27,233 nt of DNA from SYIM01 sp044359405 (GTDB taxonomy: Bacteria; Pseudomonadota; Gammaproteobacteria; Burkholderiales; Burkholderiaceae_E), in contig JBIKMC010000012.1 of NCBI GenBank assembly GCA_044359405.1, forward strand, positions 1-27,233, given 5' to 3'. Under the pieces are notes generated by a model. It was not told the DNA's origin and made no database searches. It worked only from the letters and a program-made list of their open reading frames with translations. Positions 7,213 to 14,945 of the stretch are shown here, one piece after another; the first letter of the stretch is position 1, and every line of letters starts with the position of its first letter. The position numbers were made by a program, and so were the translations under genes.

Positions 7213-8619
7213 TCAGTGCGCAGCAAACGTGACGCGGTCGGGCACGGTCTTGAACTCACCCATGGCACTCCACCAAGGCATCAGCATGAAGAACGCGAAG
7301 TAGAGCAGGGTGCCGATTTTGGCGATCAGGTTCAGGGTTTCCTCAGGTGGCTTGACGCCCAGGTAGCCCAGCACGACGAACACCACAACGAACAAACCAT
7401 AAACCCACTTGTGCCAACCGGGCCGATAACGAATGGAACGTACCGGACTGTTGTCGATCCAGGGCAATGCGAACAGCACCATGACCGCAGCACCCATGGC
7501 GACCACACCCCAGAACTTGGCCTCAACCACGAAAAAGCCCCCAACCAATGCCGCCACCGCGAGCACGGTGATCAGCTTGACGCTGGCCTGGCGTGCAGTA
7601 GCAACGACCAGCAACGCATACAGCAGCAGAAACGGGGTCATCCAGTAAGTGAGGAAATCTTCGGTGACAGCCCGCAGTACCGAGTAGTAGGGCGTGAAGT
7701 ACCAGACAGGAGCAATGTGGGGCGGGGTCTTGAGCGGATCAGCCGGAATGAAGTTGTTGTACTCAAGGAAATATCCGCCGAACTCGGGCGCGAAAAATAC
7801 AATGGCCGAGAACGCGATCAGAAAGACCGACACGCCCAGAATGTCATGCACCGTGTAATAAGGATGAAACGGGATGCCGTCCAGTGGACGCCCAGCCGCG
7901 TCTTTTTTGGCTTTGATGTCAACGCCATCGGGGTTGTTGGAGCCGACCTCATGCAGGGCCACGATGTGCGCAGCGACCAGGCCCAGCAGCACCAGCGGGA
8001 TGGCGATCACATGGAAAGCAAAAAAGCGGTTGAGCGTAGCGTCGCCGACCACATAGTCGCCACGAATCCATACCGACAACTCAGGGCCAATAAAGGGAAT
8101 GGCCGAGAATAGGTTGACGATGACCTGGGCTCCCCAGTAAGACATCTGCCCCCATGGGAGAAGATAGCCGAAGAAGGCCTCGGCCATCAGGCACAGGAAG
8201 ATCAGGCAACCAAAGATCCAGATCAGTTCACGCGGTTTGCGATACGAGCCGTAAATGAGCCCGCGGAACATGTGCAGGTACACCACCACAAAGAATGCCG
8301 AGGCTCCCGTGGAATGCAGATACCGCACCAGCCATCCCCAGGGCACATCACGCATGATGTACTCGACCGAGGCGAAGGCCACCGGAATTCCGGCCGCGTT
8401 GAGCGACGCATCAGGCTTGTAATGCATCACCAGAAAAATGCCGGTGACAATCTGGATGACCAGCACCAGCATGGCCAGCGAACCGAAGAAATACCAGAAG
8501 TTGAAATTCTTGGGCGCGTAGTACTCAGACAGGTGCGCCTTCCAGGTTGCCGTCAGCGGAAAGCGCTGGTCGACCCAGCCCAGAAGACCGGACGTTTCAA
8601 TCGGTTTTTGCTGCGCCAT
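7213..8619 (-). CDS. petB: Ubiquinol-cytochrome c reductase, cytochrome b subunit
   Basis: Cytochrome b is the quinol-oxidising membrane core of the bc1 complex. The 468-residue protein is strongly hydrophobic with the expected string of membrane helices. The two haem-ligating histidine pairs are visible: H102/H116 in LHSTGASAFFVVVYLH, and H203/H218 in HVIAIPLVLLGLVAAH, with 13 and 14 residues between. The Qo-site motif is PVWY (residues 304-307), the form known from beta- and gammaproteobacteria, in place of the PEWY of mitochondria and alphaproteobacteria. A GAGGAG-like Shine-Dalgarno precedes the ATG. A 142-base gap separates it from petA; I see no gene or clear hairpin there. Confidence 0.97.
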   Translation of the reverse strand: MAQQKPIETSGLLGWVDQRFPLTATWKAHLSEYYAPKNFNFWYFFGSLAMLVLVIQIVTGIFLVMHYKPDASLNAAGIPVAFASVEYIMRDVPWGWLVRYLHSTGASAFFVVVYLHMFRGLIYGSYRKPRELIWIFGCLIFLCLMAEAFFGYLLPWGQMSYWGAQVIVNLFSAIPFIGPELSVWIRGDYVVGDATLNRFFAFHVIAIPLVLLGLVAAHIVALHEVGSNNPDGVDIKAKKDAAGRPLDGIPFHPYYTVHDILGVSVFLIAFSAIVFFAPEFGGYFLEYNNFIPADPLKTPPHIAPVWYFTPYYSVLRAVTEDFLTYWMTPFLLLYALLVVATARQASVKLITVLAVAALVGGFFVVEAKFWGVVAMGAAVMVLFALPWIDNSPVRSIRYRPGWHKWVYGLFVVVFVVLGYLGVKPPEETLNLIAKIGTLLYFAFFMLMPWWSAMGEFKTVPDRVTFAAH

Positions 8620-8761
8620 CTTGTTTGCTCCTCGCCGAAACTTGCGCGCGGGTGGTTTATTCAGGTCTGGGTATACGCGTATGCGCCGGGAAATCGCTGT
8701 TGCCTGTCTTCATACGCATCAATTGAAGGATGCCGACGCCTCGCCAGAGGGCCTGCTTGAA

Positions 8762-9373
8762 TCAGGCCTTGTCGTCACCGATGAGAATGCGTGCGTCCGA
8801 CAAATACTTATGCGGCGGCACCTCGAGGTTGTCGGGGGCGGGCTTGTTCTTGTAGACGCGCCCCGCCATATCGAAGGTTGACCCGTGGCAGGGGCACAGA
8901 AAACCGCCGGCCCAGTCGTCGGGAAGAGACGGCTGTGCCCCGGGCTGGAACTTGTCAGACGGCGAACACCCCAGATGGGAGCAGATTCCCACCACCACCA
9001 GGTACTCGGGCTTAATAGACCGATGTGCATTCTTGGCGTAATCGGGCGTGGGATACGCGGTGCGCAGCGAAGCGGGGTCAGCCACCTTATCTTCGGTGGA
9101 CTTGAGGGTGGCCAGCATCTCGGGCGTGCGACGCAGGACCCACACCGGCTTGCCGCGCCACTCAACCCGCTTGAGTTCGCCCGGCGCCATGCCAGACACG
9201 TCAACCTCAACCGGCGCACCCGCGGCTTTGGCCTTCTCGGACGGGGCAAAGGTGCTGACGAAGGGAACAACAGTTGCCACGCCGCCAACACCCCCACAGG
9301 CGGCCGCAAGACCGATGGCCGTGCGCCGGGAGGAGTCAACAGAAGTGGGCGGGGGAAGGGCGGATTCGCTCAT
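8762..9373 (-). CDS. petA: Ubiquinol-cytochrome c reductase, Rieske iron-sulfur subunit
   Basis: This is the 2Fe-2S subunit of the bc1 complex, oxidising quinol and reducing cytochrome c1. The 203-residue protein has an N-terminal twin-arginine motif (SSRRTAIG) followed by a hydrophobic stretch that serves as export signal and membrane anchor, so it probably uses the Tat system encoded at 12015-13688. The cluster motifs are CSHLGC (C131, H133, C136) and CPCHGS (C160, C162, H163); C131/H133/C160/H163 would bind the cluster and C136-C162 form the usual disulfide. It is the first gene of petABC, with a possible promoter at 9407-9436. Confidence 0.96.
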   Translation of the reverse strand: MSESALPPPTSVDSSRRTAIGLAAACGGVGGVATVVPFVSTFAPSEKAKAAGAPVEVDVSGMAPGELKRVEWRGKPVWVLRRTPEMLATLKSTEDKVADPASLRTAYPTPDYAKNAHRSIKPEYLVVVGICSHLGCSPSDKFQPGAQPSLPDDWAGGFLCPCHGSTFDMAGRVYKNKPAPDNLEVPPHKYLSDARILIGDDKA

Positions 9374-9406
9374 GACTGAAGGGATCGCTCGATTTGATAA
9401 CCCGTT

Positions 9407-9436
9407 ATTTTAGCTTATTGCGATGCCGCAATTAAA
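9407..9436 (-). promoter_or_regulatory. Possible petA promoter with internal palindrome
   Basis: Reading the minus strand, TTTAAT (9431-9436) and TAAAAT (9407-9412) are separated by 18 bases. The -10 box matches 5 of 6 bases and the -35 box is poor. The spacer overlaps a perfect short palindrome, TTGCG-N4-CGCAA at 9418-9431, which could be an operator. It lies in the only AT-rich patch upstream of petA. Confidence 0.35.
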
Positions 9437-9479
9437 GCCCCTGAACCGAGCGCAGGCGATCCGCCCCAAAAAACAACGA

Positions 9480-9794
9480 TCAGCCCGCTTTCTTGACCCA
9501 GGCCGAGCACCACCCAGCACCGGCAACCTGTTTGTTGCCAACGGCCGCGCACGCAGCCCATGCATCGGTAGCCTTACCCGCGTACAACTGGCAGTTGTTG
9601 CACTTGCGATCGGCCGCCCAGGTGGGGAACTTGGCCTTGTCAACCTTGCTGGCGTCGTGCTTGTAGCCCAGAGCCTGGGCGATCGGATCAGACTCCTCGA
9701 GCTTGGCGGGCTGAGCAACCAGGCTGCCAGACACACTGGCAAGTGCGGCTGCAGCGGGAAGAACCTTGATCACGAATTGGCGACGGGTGGTCAT
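9480..9794 (-). CDS. High-potential iron-sulfur protein (HiPIP)
   Basis: HiPIPs are small periplasmic 4Fe-4S electron carriers that can move electrons from a bc1 complex to a terminal oxidase or other acceptor. The 104-residue precursor has a twin-arginine leader (TTRRQFVIKVL, then an Ala-rich stretch) and four cluster cysteines C65, C68, C82 and C96 (CNNC, AACAAVG, GWCSAWV), the HiPIP signature. The mature part is Ala/Lys-rich, as in other members. I chose the ATG at 9794 because AGGAGA stands eight bases upstream and the product then begins directly at the Tat motif; the frame itself runs on to 9821. It lies 106 bases upstream of petA on the same strand but probably as a separate unit. Confidence 0.93.
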   Translation of the reverse strand: MTTRRQFVIKVLPAAAALASVSGSLVAQPAKLEESDPIAQALGYKHDASKVDKAKFPTWAADRKCNNCQLYAGKATDAWAACAAVGNKQVAGAGWCSAWVKKAG

Positions 9795-9944
9795 GACACG
9801 TTTCTCCTGAAGTGAAATCAATGCGCGGCCTCGGTGGTCAATGAGAGTGGCCTGACCGCAGCGCTGCGCATACTAGCGCCTGGACCTCATCGCGCGCCGG
9901 CAAAGCCGACCCGCCATATTGGTTATGCATGACCACAAGCACCC

Positions 9945-11096
9945 CTACTCGCGCTTTTGCCCGGGCACGGGTCTGCGACCCACCGTAATCAACAGTTCGA
10001 CTTCGCGCGAGTGACGCAGAAAACGGAAACGCGCCTTAGTTCCCGGGGCCAGCTGAGAAATGGTGTTGAGCATGATGGCGGTGTTGGCGATGGGCTTGCC
10101 CTCAACCGATACCAGAATGTCGCCCACCTGCACGCCTGCCCGCTCGGCGGGGCTGTTGCGCAACACGCCCGTGATGATGGCGCCCTCGCGACGCGGCAGA
10201 CGAAATGCATCGGCGAGCTCGGGCGTGATGTCCTGCGGCTCAACCCCGATATAGCCACGAGTGACCGCTCCGGTACGGATGATCTGCTCCATGACGTTAC
10301 GGGCGGTGGATACGGGGATAGCAAAGCCGATGCCCAGGGAGCCCCCGGTGCGCGAATAAATGGCGGTATTGATGCCGATCAGCCTCCCCTGGCTATCGAC
10401 CAGCGCGCCGCCCGAGTTACCCGGATTGATGGCGGCGTCGGTCTGAATGAAATTCTCGAAGGTGTTGATGCCCAGTTGCGTTCGCCCCAGGGCGCTGACA
10501 ATGCCCATGGTGACCGTCTGACCCATACCGAATGGGTTGCCGATGGCCAGCACGACATCGCCCACCCGAGCGCTATCCGAATCGCCAAACTCGATGGCGG
10601 GTAGGGTTCGGCCGGCGATACGCAGGACCGCGAGGTCGGTCTCGGGATCGCTGCCCACCAGCCGGGCCCGCGCGCGGCTACCGTCGGCCATGAGCACCTC
10701 GATTTCTTCGGATGCCTCGACCACGTGGTGGTTGGTGAGCACGTATCCGTCGCGCGACACGATGACGCCCGAACCCAGGCTGCTGCTGGGGCGTTCGCCT
10801 GGGGACTCACCAGGTGGGCGCCGCGGATCGACGGACGGATGCCCGGGAGGCATGCGCACCGCTTTGGCGGTGTAGATGTTCACCACCGCGGGGATGGCGC
10901 GCTGGGCAGCCTCGCCGTATGACAAAATTGCGGAATGCCTGGGCGTGTCAGGGGCGGCTGGCGGAGCGCGAAATCCCGCAGAGACACCACCCAGCCGTGC
11001 AGGCAGCCACTCCGGCCTGAGCACCGACAGGGTGAACACCGTTGCCAGCAGTACGGTAACCGTCTGCGCGAAAACCAACCAGAGTTTTTTGACCAT
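9945..11096 (-). CDS. Membrane-anchored HtrA/DegS-like serine protease
   Basis: The 383-residue protein is a trypsin-like periplasmic protease of the HtrA family, acting in envelope quality control or stress signalling. An uncleaved N-terminal membrane helix (VKKLWLVFAQTVTVLLATVF) is followed by a proline-rich linker. The protease domain (about 60-265) carries the catalytic triad H124 (TNHHVV), D154 (PETDLAV) and S228 (GNSGG). A single PDZ domain (about 280-370, GYIGVEPQDI to VELLITVG) follows. One PDZ plus a membrane anchor is the DegS/AlgW layout; DegP and DegQ have two PDZ domains and a cleaved signal. The start at 11096 gives a clean membrane anchor; the 34 upstream in-frame residues overlap the divergent gene and look non-coding. 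No strong Shine-Dalgarno. Confidence 0.92.
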   Translation of the reverse strand: MVKKLWLVFAQTVTVLLATVFTLSVLRPEWLPARLGGVSAGFRAPPAAPDTPRHSAILSYGEAAQRAIPAVVNIYTAKAVRMPPGHPSVDPRRPPGESPGERPSSSLGSGVIVSRDGYVLTNHHVVEASEEIEVLMADGSRARARLVGSDPETDLAVLRIAGRTLPAIEFGDSDSARVGDVVLAIGNPFGMGQTVTMGIVSALGRTQLGINTFENFIQTDAAINPGNSGGALVDSQGRLIGINTAIYSRTGGSLGIGFAIPVSTARNVMEQIIRTGAVTRGYIGVEPQDITPELADAFRLPRREGAIITGVLRNSPAERAGVQVGDILVSVEGKPIANTAIMLNTISQLAPGTKARFRFLRHSREVELLITVGRRPVPGQKRE

Positions 11097-11886
11097 GAAA
11101 CGCAGCTCAGACGAGCAGGGATCCAGACGCCCGGCGGCCATACAGGCATCCCGGTTGCAGGCCTGTATTGAAGACATTTTGGGCGCGAGCCGCTTCAAAG
11201 ATTATTGCCCAAACGGCCTGCAGGTGGAAGGTAATCGACCCATCCGTCGTGTGGTCTGTGGTGTCACCGCAAGTCTTTCGCTGATTCGCGCAGCACACCA
11301 GGCTCATGCTGATGCATTGCTGGTGCATCACGGCTGGTTCTGGCGTGGCGAAGATGCGCGCATCCTGGGTCCGCGTCGCGCCCGCATGGCTGAACTGCTG
11401 GCCAGCGGCATGCACCTGTTTGCCTACCACCTGCCTCTGGACGTCCACCCAGAGCTGGGCAATAACGCTCAACTGGGCATCCGCCTTGGCTGGACAATCG
11501 ACGGCCGCCTGGGCGACGACGGGCTGGTCTGCTGGCACGACTTGCCACAGGTTACGAGCGCTGCCAGCCTTGCCCGGCTGCTCGCGCGCCGACTGGGCCG
11601 CAAACCGCTGGCGGTGGGGACGCTCGAACGACCCGTGCGTCGCGTGGCCTGGTGCACAGGCGCCGCACAAGATTTTCTGCAAACCGCGATTGACGGCGGT
11701 GCCGACCTGTTTATCAGCGGCGAGATCTCCGAGCGCACCACCCATCTGGCCCGAGAAGCCGGCGTGGTTTACGTAGCGGCGGGCCACCACGCCACTGAAC
11801 GATACGGCGTACAGGCGCTGGCGGCTGAGCTTGAACGCAGGCTCGGCGTCGGCCATCAGTTCATCGACGACGATAATCCGGTTTGA
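11095..11886 (+). CDS. Nif3-like dinuclear metal centre hexameric protein (YbgI family)
   Basis: The 263-residue product belongs to the Nif3/YbgI (DUF34) family, ring-shaped proteins with a two-metal site. Some homologues have been linked to GTP cyclohydrolase-like activity, but the general function is unsettled. Visible family features are RFKDYCPNGLQVEG near the N-terminus, LLVHHGWFW with metal-site histidines H78/H79, YHLPLDVHPELGNN (D116, H118), LFISGEISE, and AAGHHATERYG near the C-terminus (H231, E235). The ATG at 11095 shares two bases with the start codon of the divergent protease; a TTG at 11155 just before the conserved region is an alternative start. In other Burkholderiales this gene also sits beside the protease and petABC. 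Confidence 0.9.
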   Translation: MKRSSDEQGSRRPAAIQASRLQACIEDILGASRFKDYCPNGLQVEGNRPIRRVVCGVTASLSLIRAAHQAHADALLVHHGWFWRGEDARILGPRRARMAELLASGMHLFAYHLPLDVHPELGNNAQLGIRLGWTIDGRLGDDGLVCWHDLPQVTSAASLARLLARRLGRKPLAVGTLERPVRRVAWCTGAAQDFLQTAIDGGADLFISGEISERTTHLAREAGVVYVAAGHHATERYGVQALAAELERRLGVGHQFIDDDNPV

Positions 11887-11948
11887 GAGCGGGTACGACA
11901 CCCCAAAGCAAGCCGCCCGATGCTCAGTGGCTTGTCGATGCGCTGGAA

Positions 11949-11972
11949 CAGTCAGAGCGCCCGCTCTCAGTG
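11949..11972 (+). terminator. Imperfect terminator-like hairpin after the Nif3 gene
   Basis: CAGTCAGAGC (11949-11958) and GCTCTCAGTG (11963-11972) form an 8-of-10 base-pair stem with a GCCC loop. On the plus strand it is followed by CCTTTTCTT, a T-rich tail, so it could end the Nif3 message. It also lies between the convergent Nif3 and tatC genes and might act on both strands. Confidence 0.4.
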
Positions 11973-12014
11973 CCTTTTCTTCACGCCAAGATAGCCTGAC
12001 TGAGCCCTCACCTG

Positions 12015-12881
12015 TCAGGATTTGCCGGACGTGGGCGATTCGGGCTGCCCGGTGGACGCGGCAGCGGCAACCGGCTCGCCCGACACGCCGCCGCCAGTCG
12101 GGGCGGCCTCGGACTTTGCGGCGCCTTCCTCGACGGTGTCGGACTCGTCGACCTCGGGGGCTCGGCTGTACGCCTTCAGAAAACCCGACAGAAAAATGCC
12201 CAGTTCATAGAGCAGGATGAGCGGTATGGCCAGCATGAACTGACTGAGCACATCTGGGGGCGTGAGGATGGCTGCGGCAATAAAGGCTCCGACAATCACG
12301 TAGCGACGAATCTGGCGCAACTGCTCGGTGGTCACCATGCCCAGCTTGACCAGCAGCATTTCGACCACCGGCACTTCAAAGGCAAGACCGAAGCCAAAGA
12401 ATATGGCCAGGGTGAAATCCCAGTACTTCTGCAGATCCTGCATGACCTCCGCGCCAGTGCCTTCGGCAAACGCAAAGAAAAACTTGTAGGCCGCCGGGAG
12501 CACGAACAGGTAGGCAAAGCTGATGCCCACCACCAGAAAAAACACACTTGAAACGATCAGGGGCAGGGCAAATCGCTTCTCGTGCGAATACAGCCCAGGA
12601 GCCACGAAAGCCCAGGCCTGATACAAAACCCAAGGCAGCGCGAACAGCAACGCAGACAGGAACGCGACCTTGGTCAAGGTGAAAAACGCACCCTCACCCG
12701 CCAAAAACACCGGCCGGGCACCCGCTGGAAGAGCGTCATACAGGGGCAGCGACAGAAACCACAAGATGTCGCGTGAAAAGTAGAAACACACCCCGAAAAG
12801 AATCAGCACGACGATCAGCGATTTGATCAGGCGATCGCGCAACTCAACCAGATGCGAGATAAAGCTTTCTTCCTGGGCCAT
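12015..12881 (-). CDS. tatC: Twin-arginine translocase subunit TatC
   Basis: TatC is the inner-membrane receptor that binds twin-arginine signal peptides. The 288-residue product opens with AQEESFISHLVELRDRL, including the conserved glutamate E13 (E. coli E15 region), and has six predicted membrane helices. Typical segments are WAFVAPGLYSHEKRFALPL, YWDFTLAIFFGFGLAFEVP and RYVIVGAFIAAAILTPPD. The C-terminus carries a roughly 45-residue Ser/Glu/Ala/Gly-rich tail beyond the last helix (from EVDESDT), longer than in E. coli TatC (258). The frame remains open upstream to 13106, through tatB in another phase; the ATG at 12881, seven bases after the tatB stop, gives the family start. It is the last gene of the long minus-strand run. 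Confidence 0.96.
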   Translation of the reverse strand: MAQEESFISHLVELRDRLIKSLIVVLILFGVCFYFSRDILWFLSLPLYDALPAGARPVFLAGEGAFFTLTKVAFLSALLFALPWVLYQAWAFVAPGLYSHEKRFALPLIVSSVFFLVVGISFAYLFVLPAAYKFFFAFAEGTGAEVMQDLQKYWDFTLAIFFGFGLAFEVPVVEMLLVKLGMVTTEQLRQIRRYVIVGAFIAAAILTPPDVLSQFMLAIPLILLYELGIFLSGFLKAYSRAPEVDESDTVEEGAAKSEAAPTGGGVSGEPVAAAASTGQPESPTSGKS

Positions 12882-12888
12882 GTCTGCC

Positions 12889-13317
12889 TCAGCCGCGATA
12901 AAAGCGCCGCTTGGGGCGCTTGCGACGTAATTCCCGGTCGCGCTCAACACGGCGGTCACGGATGCGCTCACGCATGCGCCGATGCGCGTAGATACGGTCC
13001 CAGTCGGTGGCGGGCTCAATGGCCTTGTCGTCAAACGACTTGGCGATTGAATCGAACTCAGACTGAGCACCGTCAACCGCAGACCTAACCGATGACTCAA
13101 CCTCACGCGCGGCAGAGCTCACCTCAGTCTGCAGCTTGCGCAGGTCTTCCAAATCCATCTGCTTGTTGATGTCGGCCTTGACATCAGACACATAGCGCTG
13201 CAGCTTGCCCATCCACTGGCCGACCTGACGGGCGACCCGGGGCAGACGCTCGGGGCCTAACACCACCAGCGCGACCAGGGCGGTAACCGCCATCTCGCTA
13301 AAGCCGAAATCGAACAT
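12889..13317 (-). CDS. tatB: Twin-arginine translocase subunit TatB
   Basis: TatB forms the substrate-receptor complex with TatC. The 142-residue protein has the canonical N-terminal membrane hairpin MFDFGFSEM (conserved E8), a helix to about residue 20 and the LGPERLPRVAR hinge. An amphipathic helix and a long charged C-terminal region follow, ending in an Arg/Lys-rich tail (RELRRKRPKRRFYRG). I see no Shine-Dalgarno before the ATG, although the start fits the family exactly. A hairpin lies between tatA and this gene, and tatC follows seven bases later. Confidence 0.93.
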   Translation of the reverse strand: MFDFGFSEMAVTALVALVVLGPERLPRVARQVGQWMGKLQRYVSDVKADINKQMDLEDLRKLQTEVSSAAREVESSVRSAVDGAQSEFDSIAKSFDDKAIEPATDWDRIYAHRRMRERIRDRRVERDRELRRKRPKRRFYRG

Positions 13318-13373
13318 TGGAAGCGTTAAGGCTCAGACAACTCGGGCTACGCACGCAAAGCTCTCGAAACGAA

Positions 13374-13399
13374 TCGAGCGGCCTGATACAGCCGCTCGA
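13374..13399 (-). other. Strong hairpin in the tatA-tatB gap
   Basis: A perfect 9-bp inverted repeat, TCGAGCGGC at 13374-13382 and GCCGCTCGA at 13391-13399, encloses an 8-base loop in the 110-base gap between tatA and tatB. On the minus strand it is followed by TTCGTTTCGAG, which is only weakly T-rich. It may be a partial terminator or an RNA stabiliser that lets tatA be made in excess over tatB and tatC. Confidence 0.5.
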
Positions 13400-13427
13400 C
13401 CCCTTCGATGCGGGCGCTGGGCTGAGG

Positions 13428-13688
13428 TCAGTGCTTTTCTTTGGCCTCGACGTCAATGGTTTTGGCCGACGCCTGAGCAGCGGGAGCGCTACCGACCTGT
13501 GCCGCAGGCCCCGCTGAAGCGCCCTCGGGACTGTCACCCGATTTGGCCGCTCCGTCTTTCATGCCGTCCTTGAAACCTTTGACCGCGCCGCCCAGATCAC
13601 CGCCGATGTTACGCAGCTTCTTCGTACCGAACACCAACATGATGATCACGAGCACAATCAACCAGTGCCAGATGCTCATCGCTCCCAT
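13428..13688 (-). CDS. tatA: Twin-arginine translocase subunit TatA
   Basis: TatA oligomerises to form the passage for folded Tat substrates. The 86-residue protein has a short N-terminus (MGAMSIWHWL), a membrane helix (about 7-20), the FGTKKLRNIGGDLG hinge (20-33) and an amphipathic helix with FKDGMKDG, then an Ala/Ser/Gly-rich tail ending in KEKH. AGGAG stands six bases before the ATG at 13688, which decides that start over the ATG three codons later. It begins 50 bases after the HIT gene. Confidence 0.95.
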   Translation of the reverse strand: MGAMSIWHWLIVLVIIMLVFGTKKLRNIGGDLGGAVKGFKDGMKDGAAKSGDSPEGASAGPAAQVGSAPAAQASAKTIDVEAKEKH

Positions 13689-13738
13689 CGTCTGCTCCTG
13701 ATGACTGAGGCGCCTGGATCAGGCTAACCTCGATTGAA

Positions 13739-14101
13739 CTACTCGGCTGCCGTTCCGGGAACGGCGCCGCCCGGGGTGCCCCGGACATGGACGTGAAGAT
13801 GATACACCTCCTGCCCACCGGACTTTCCGTTATTGACTATGACACGAAAACCATCGCTAAGGCCCTCCTGTCGGGCCAGTTTGCCCACCGAGCCGAACAG
13901 ATGGCCCAGCAACGCCTGATGGCTCAGATCGGCATCAAGCAGATTGACCAGATGCCGCTTGGGCACCATGAGAAAGTGCACCGGTGAGGCGGGATTGATG
14001 TCATGAAAGGCGAGGATGTGCTCGTCTTCAAACACTTTGCGGCTTGGAATTTCGCCGCGCACAATACGGCAAAAAATGCACGAATGGGTATCGCCGGACA
14101 C
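13739..14101 (-). CDS. Histidine triad (HIT/HinT) family protein
   Basis: HIT proteins are small purine-nucleotide-binding hydrolases; HinT-type members act as phosphoramidases on AMP-lysine-like substrates. The 120-residue product has the zinc-type N-terminus CIFCRIVRGEIPS, the segment INPASPVHFLMVPKRH, and the catalytic triad HLHVHVRG (H101, H103, H105). It starts with GTG; GGGGAG seven bases upstream supports this. It lies 47 bases after hisE and 50 before tatA and is probably co-transcribed with both. A direct role in histidine synthesis is not established. Confidence 0.92.
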   Translation of the reverse strand: MSGDTHSCIFCRIVRGEIPSRKVFEDEHILAFHDINPASPVHFLMVPKRHLVNLLDADLSHQALLGHLFGSVGKLARQEGLSDGFRVIVNNGKSGGQEVYHLHVHVRGTPGGAVPGTAAE

Positions 14102-14148
14102 TGTATTTCTCCCCGACAGACAAAATGAGTGCGTCAGCCCGGCGACGC

Positions 14149-14523
14149 TCAGTCGCCATTCTGCTCGCGGGCAACCGCCTTTCTGAGCGCTTTTTCTTCC
14201 AGGCCCGAGAGCCCCTCACGGCGGGCAAGTTCTGACAGCACCTGCGAAGGATGCAGGTCAAAGTGCGCCAGCATCACCAGACAATGAAACCAGAGATCAG
14301 CGGTCTCAGCCACGATGCGGGAAGAATCGCCATCCTTGGCAGCCATGACCGTCTCAGTGGCCTCCTCGCCGATCTTCTTGAGTACTGCATCAGGCGCCCG
14401 CGCAAGCAGACGCGCGACGTAGGATTTATCGGGGTCTAGGCCGCGGCGTGACTCAATGACTCGGGCCAGGCGATCAAGGATGTCGGCCCCACTTTCCGCG
14501 GCCGGTGAAGCTTGCACGTTCAT
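14149..14523 (-). CDS. hisE: Phosphoribosyl-ATP pyrophosphatase
   Basis: HisE hydrolyses phosphoribosyl-ATP to phosphoribosyl-AMP, the second step of histidine synthesis. The 124-residue all-helical product shows the MazG-like metal-binding motifs KKIGEEATETVMAAKD and AETADLWFHCLVML. The start overlaps the hisI stop by four bases (ATGA), so the two enzymes, fused in E. coli, are here separate but translationally coupled. Confidence 0.96.
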   Translation of the reverse strand: MNVQASPAAESGADILDRLARVIESRRGLDPDKSYVARLLARAPDAVLKKIGEEATETVMAAKDGDSSRIVAETADLWFHCLVMLAHFDLHPSQVLSELARREGLSGLEEKALRKAVAREQNGD

Positions 14524-14945
14524 CGGTAAATGAGCTCTGGGTCTTTCATGACGGGATCGACAGTCTGCCAGGCGCCGTCTTGCAGTCGCCGGAAAAAACA
14601 GGATTCGCGCCCAGTGTGGCAGGCAATGCCACCGGTCTGGTCAATTGCCAAGAGCAGCACATCGCCGTCGCAGTCAAGGCGGATCTCGCGCACCGACTGG
14701 GCATGGCCTGACTCTTCGCCTTTGCGCCAGAGACGCCCCCGCGAGCGCGACCAGTACACTGCCCGCCCGCTGGCGAAGGTCTCGGCGAGCGCCTGTCGAT
14801 TCATCCAGGCCACCATCAGTACACGACCGCTACTGGCATCCTGAGCGATGGCGGGCACCAGACCATCGGCGCTCCAGGCAACCGCGTCCAGCCAGTTATC
14901 AGCTGACGTCTGCGGGTGTGGCTCGTCCACGTCCAAACCTTTCAT
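14520..14945 (-). CDS. hisI: Phosphoribosyl-AMP cyclohydrolase
   Basis: HisI opens the purine ring of phosphoribosyl-AMP, the third step of histidine synthesis. The 141-residue product has the metal-binding motif LDCDGDVLLL (D91, C92, D93, D95) and the downstream cysteines C109 and C116 in GIACHTGRESCFFR. The segment VLMVAWMNRQAL is also typical. It overlaps hisF upstream and hisE downstream by four bases each. It is a stand-alone cyclohydrolase without the HisE domain. Confidence 0.96.
   Translation of the reverse strand: MKGLDVDEPHPQTSADNWLDAVAWSADGLVPAIAQDASSGRVLMVAWMNRQALAETFASGRAVYWSRSRGRLWRKGEESGHAQSVREIRLDCDGDVLLLAIDQTGGIACHTGRESCFFRRLQDGAWQTVDPVMKDPELIYR

Noticed and set aside
7021..8112. 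363-codon plus-strand open frame opposite petB and petC
   Set aside because: It is fully antisense to two clearly identified cytochrome genes, and its His/Gln/Asp/Arg-rich composition is what a complement of hydrophobic high-GC codons gives. No motif or ribosome site.
12882..13106. 75-residue N-terminal extension of tatC
   Set aside because: It overlaps tatB in another frame and lacks similarity to TatC; the family N-terminus starts exactly at the ATG at 12881.
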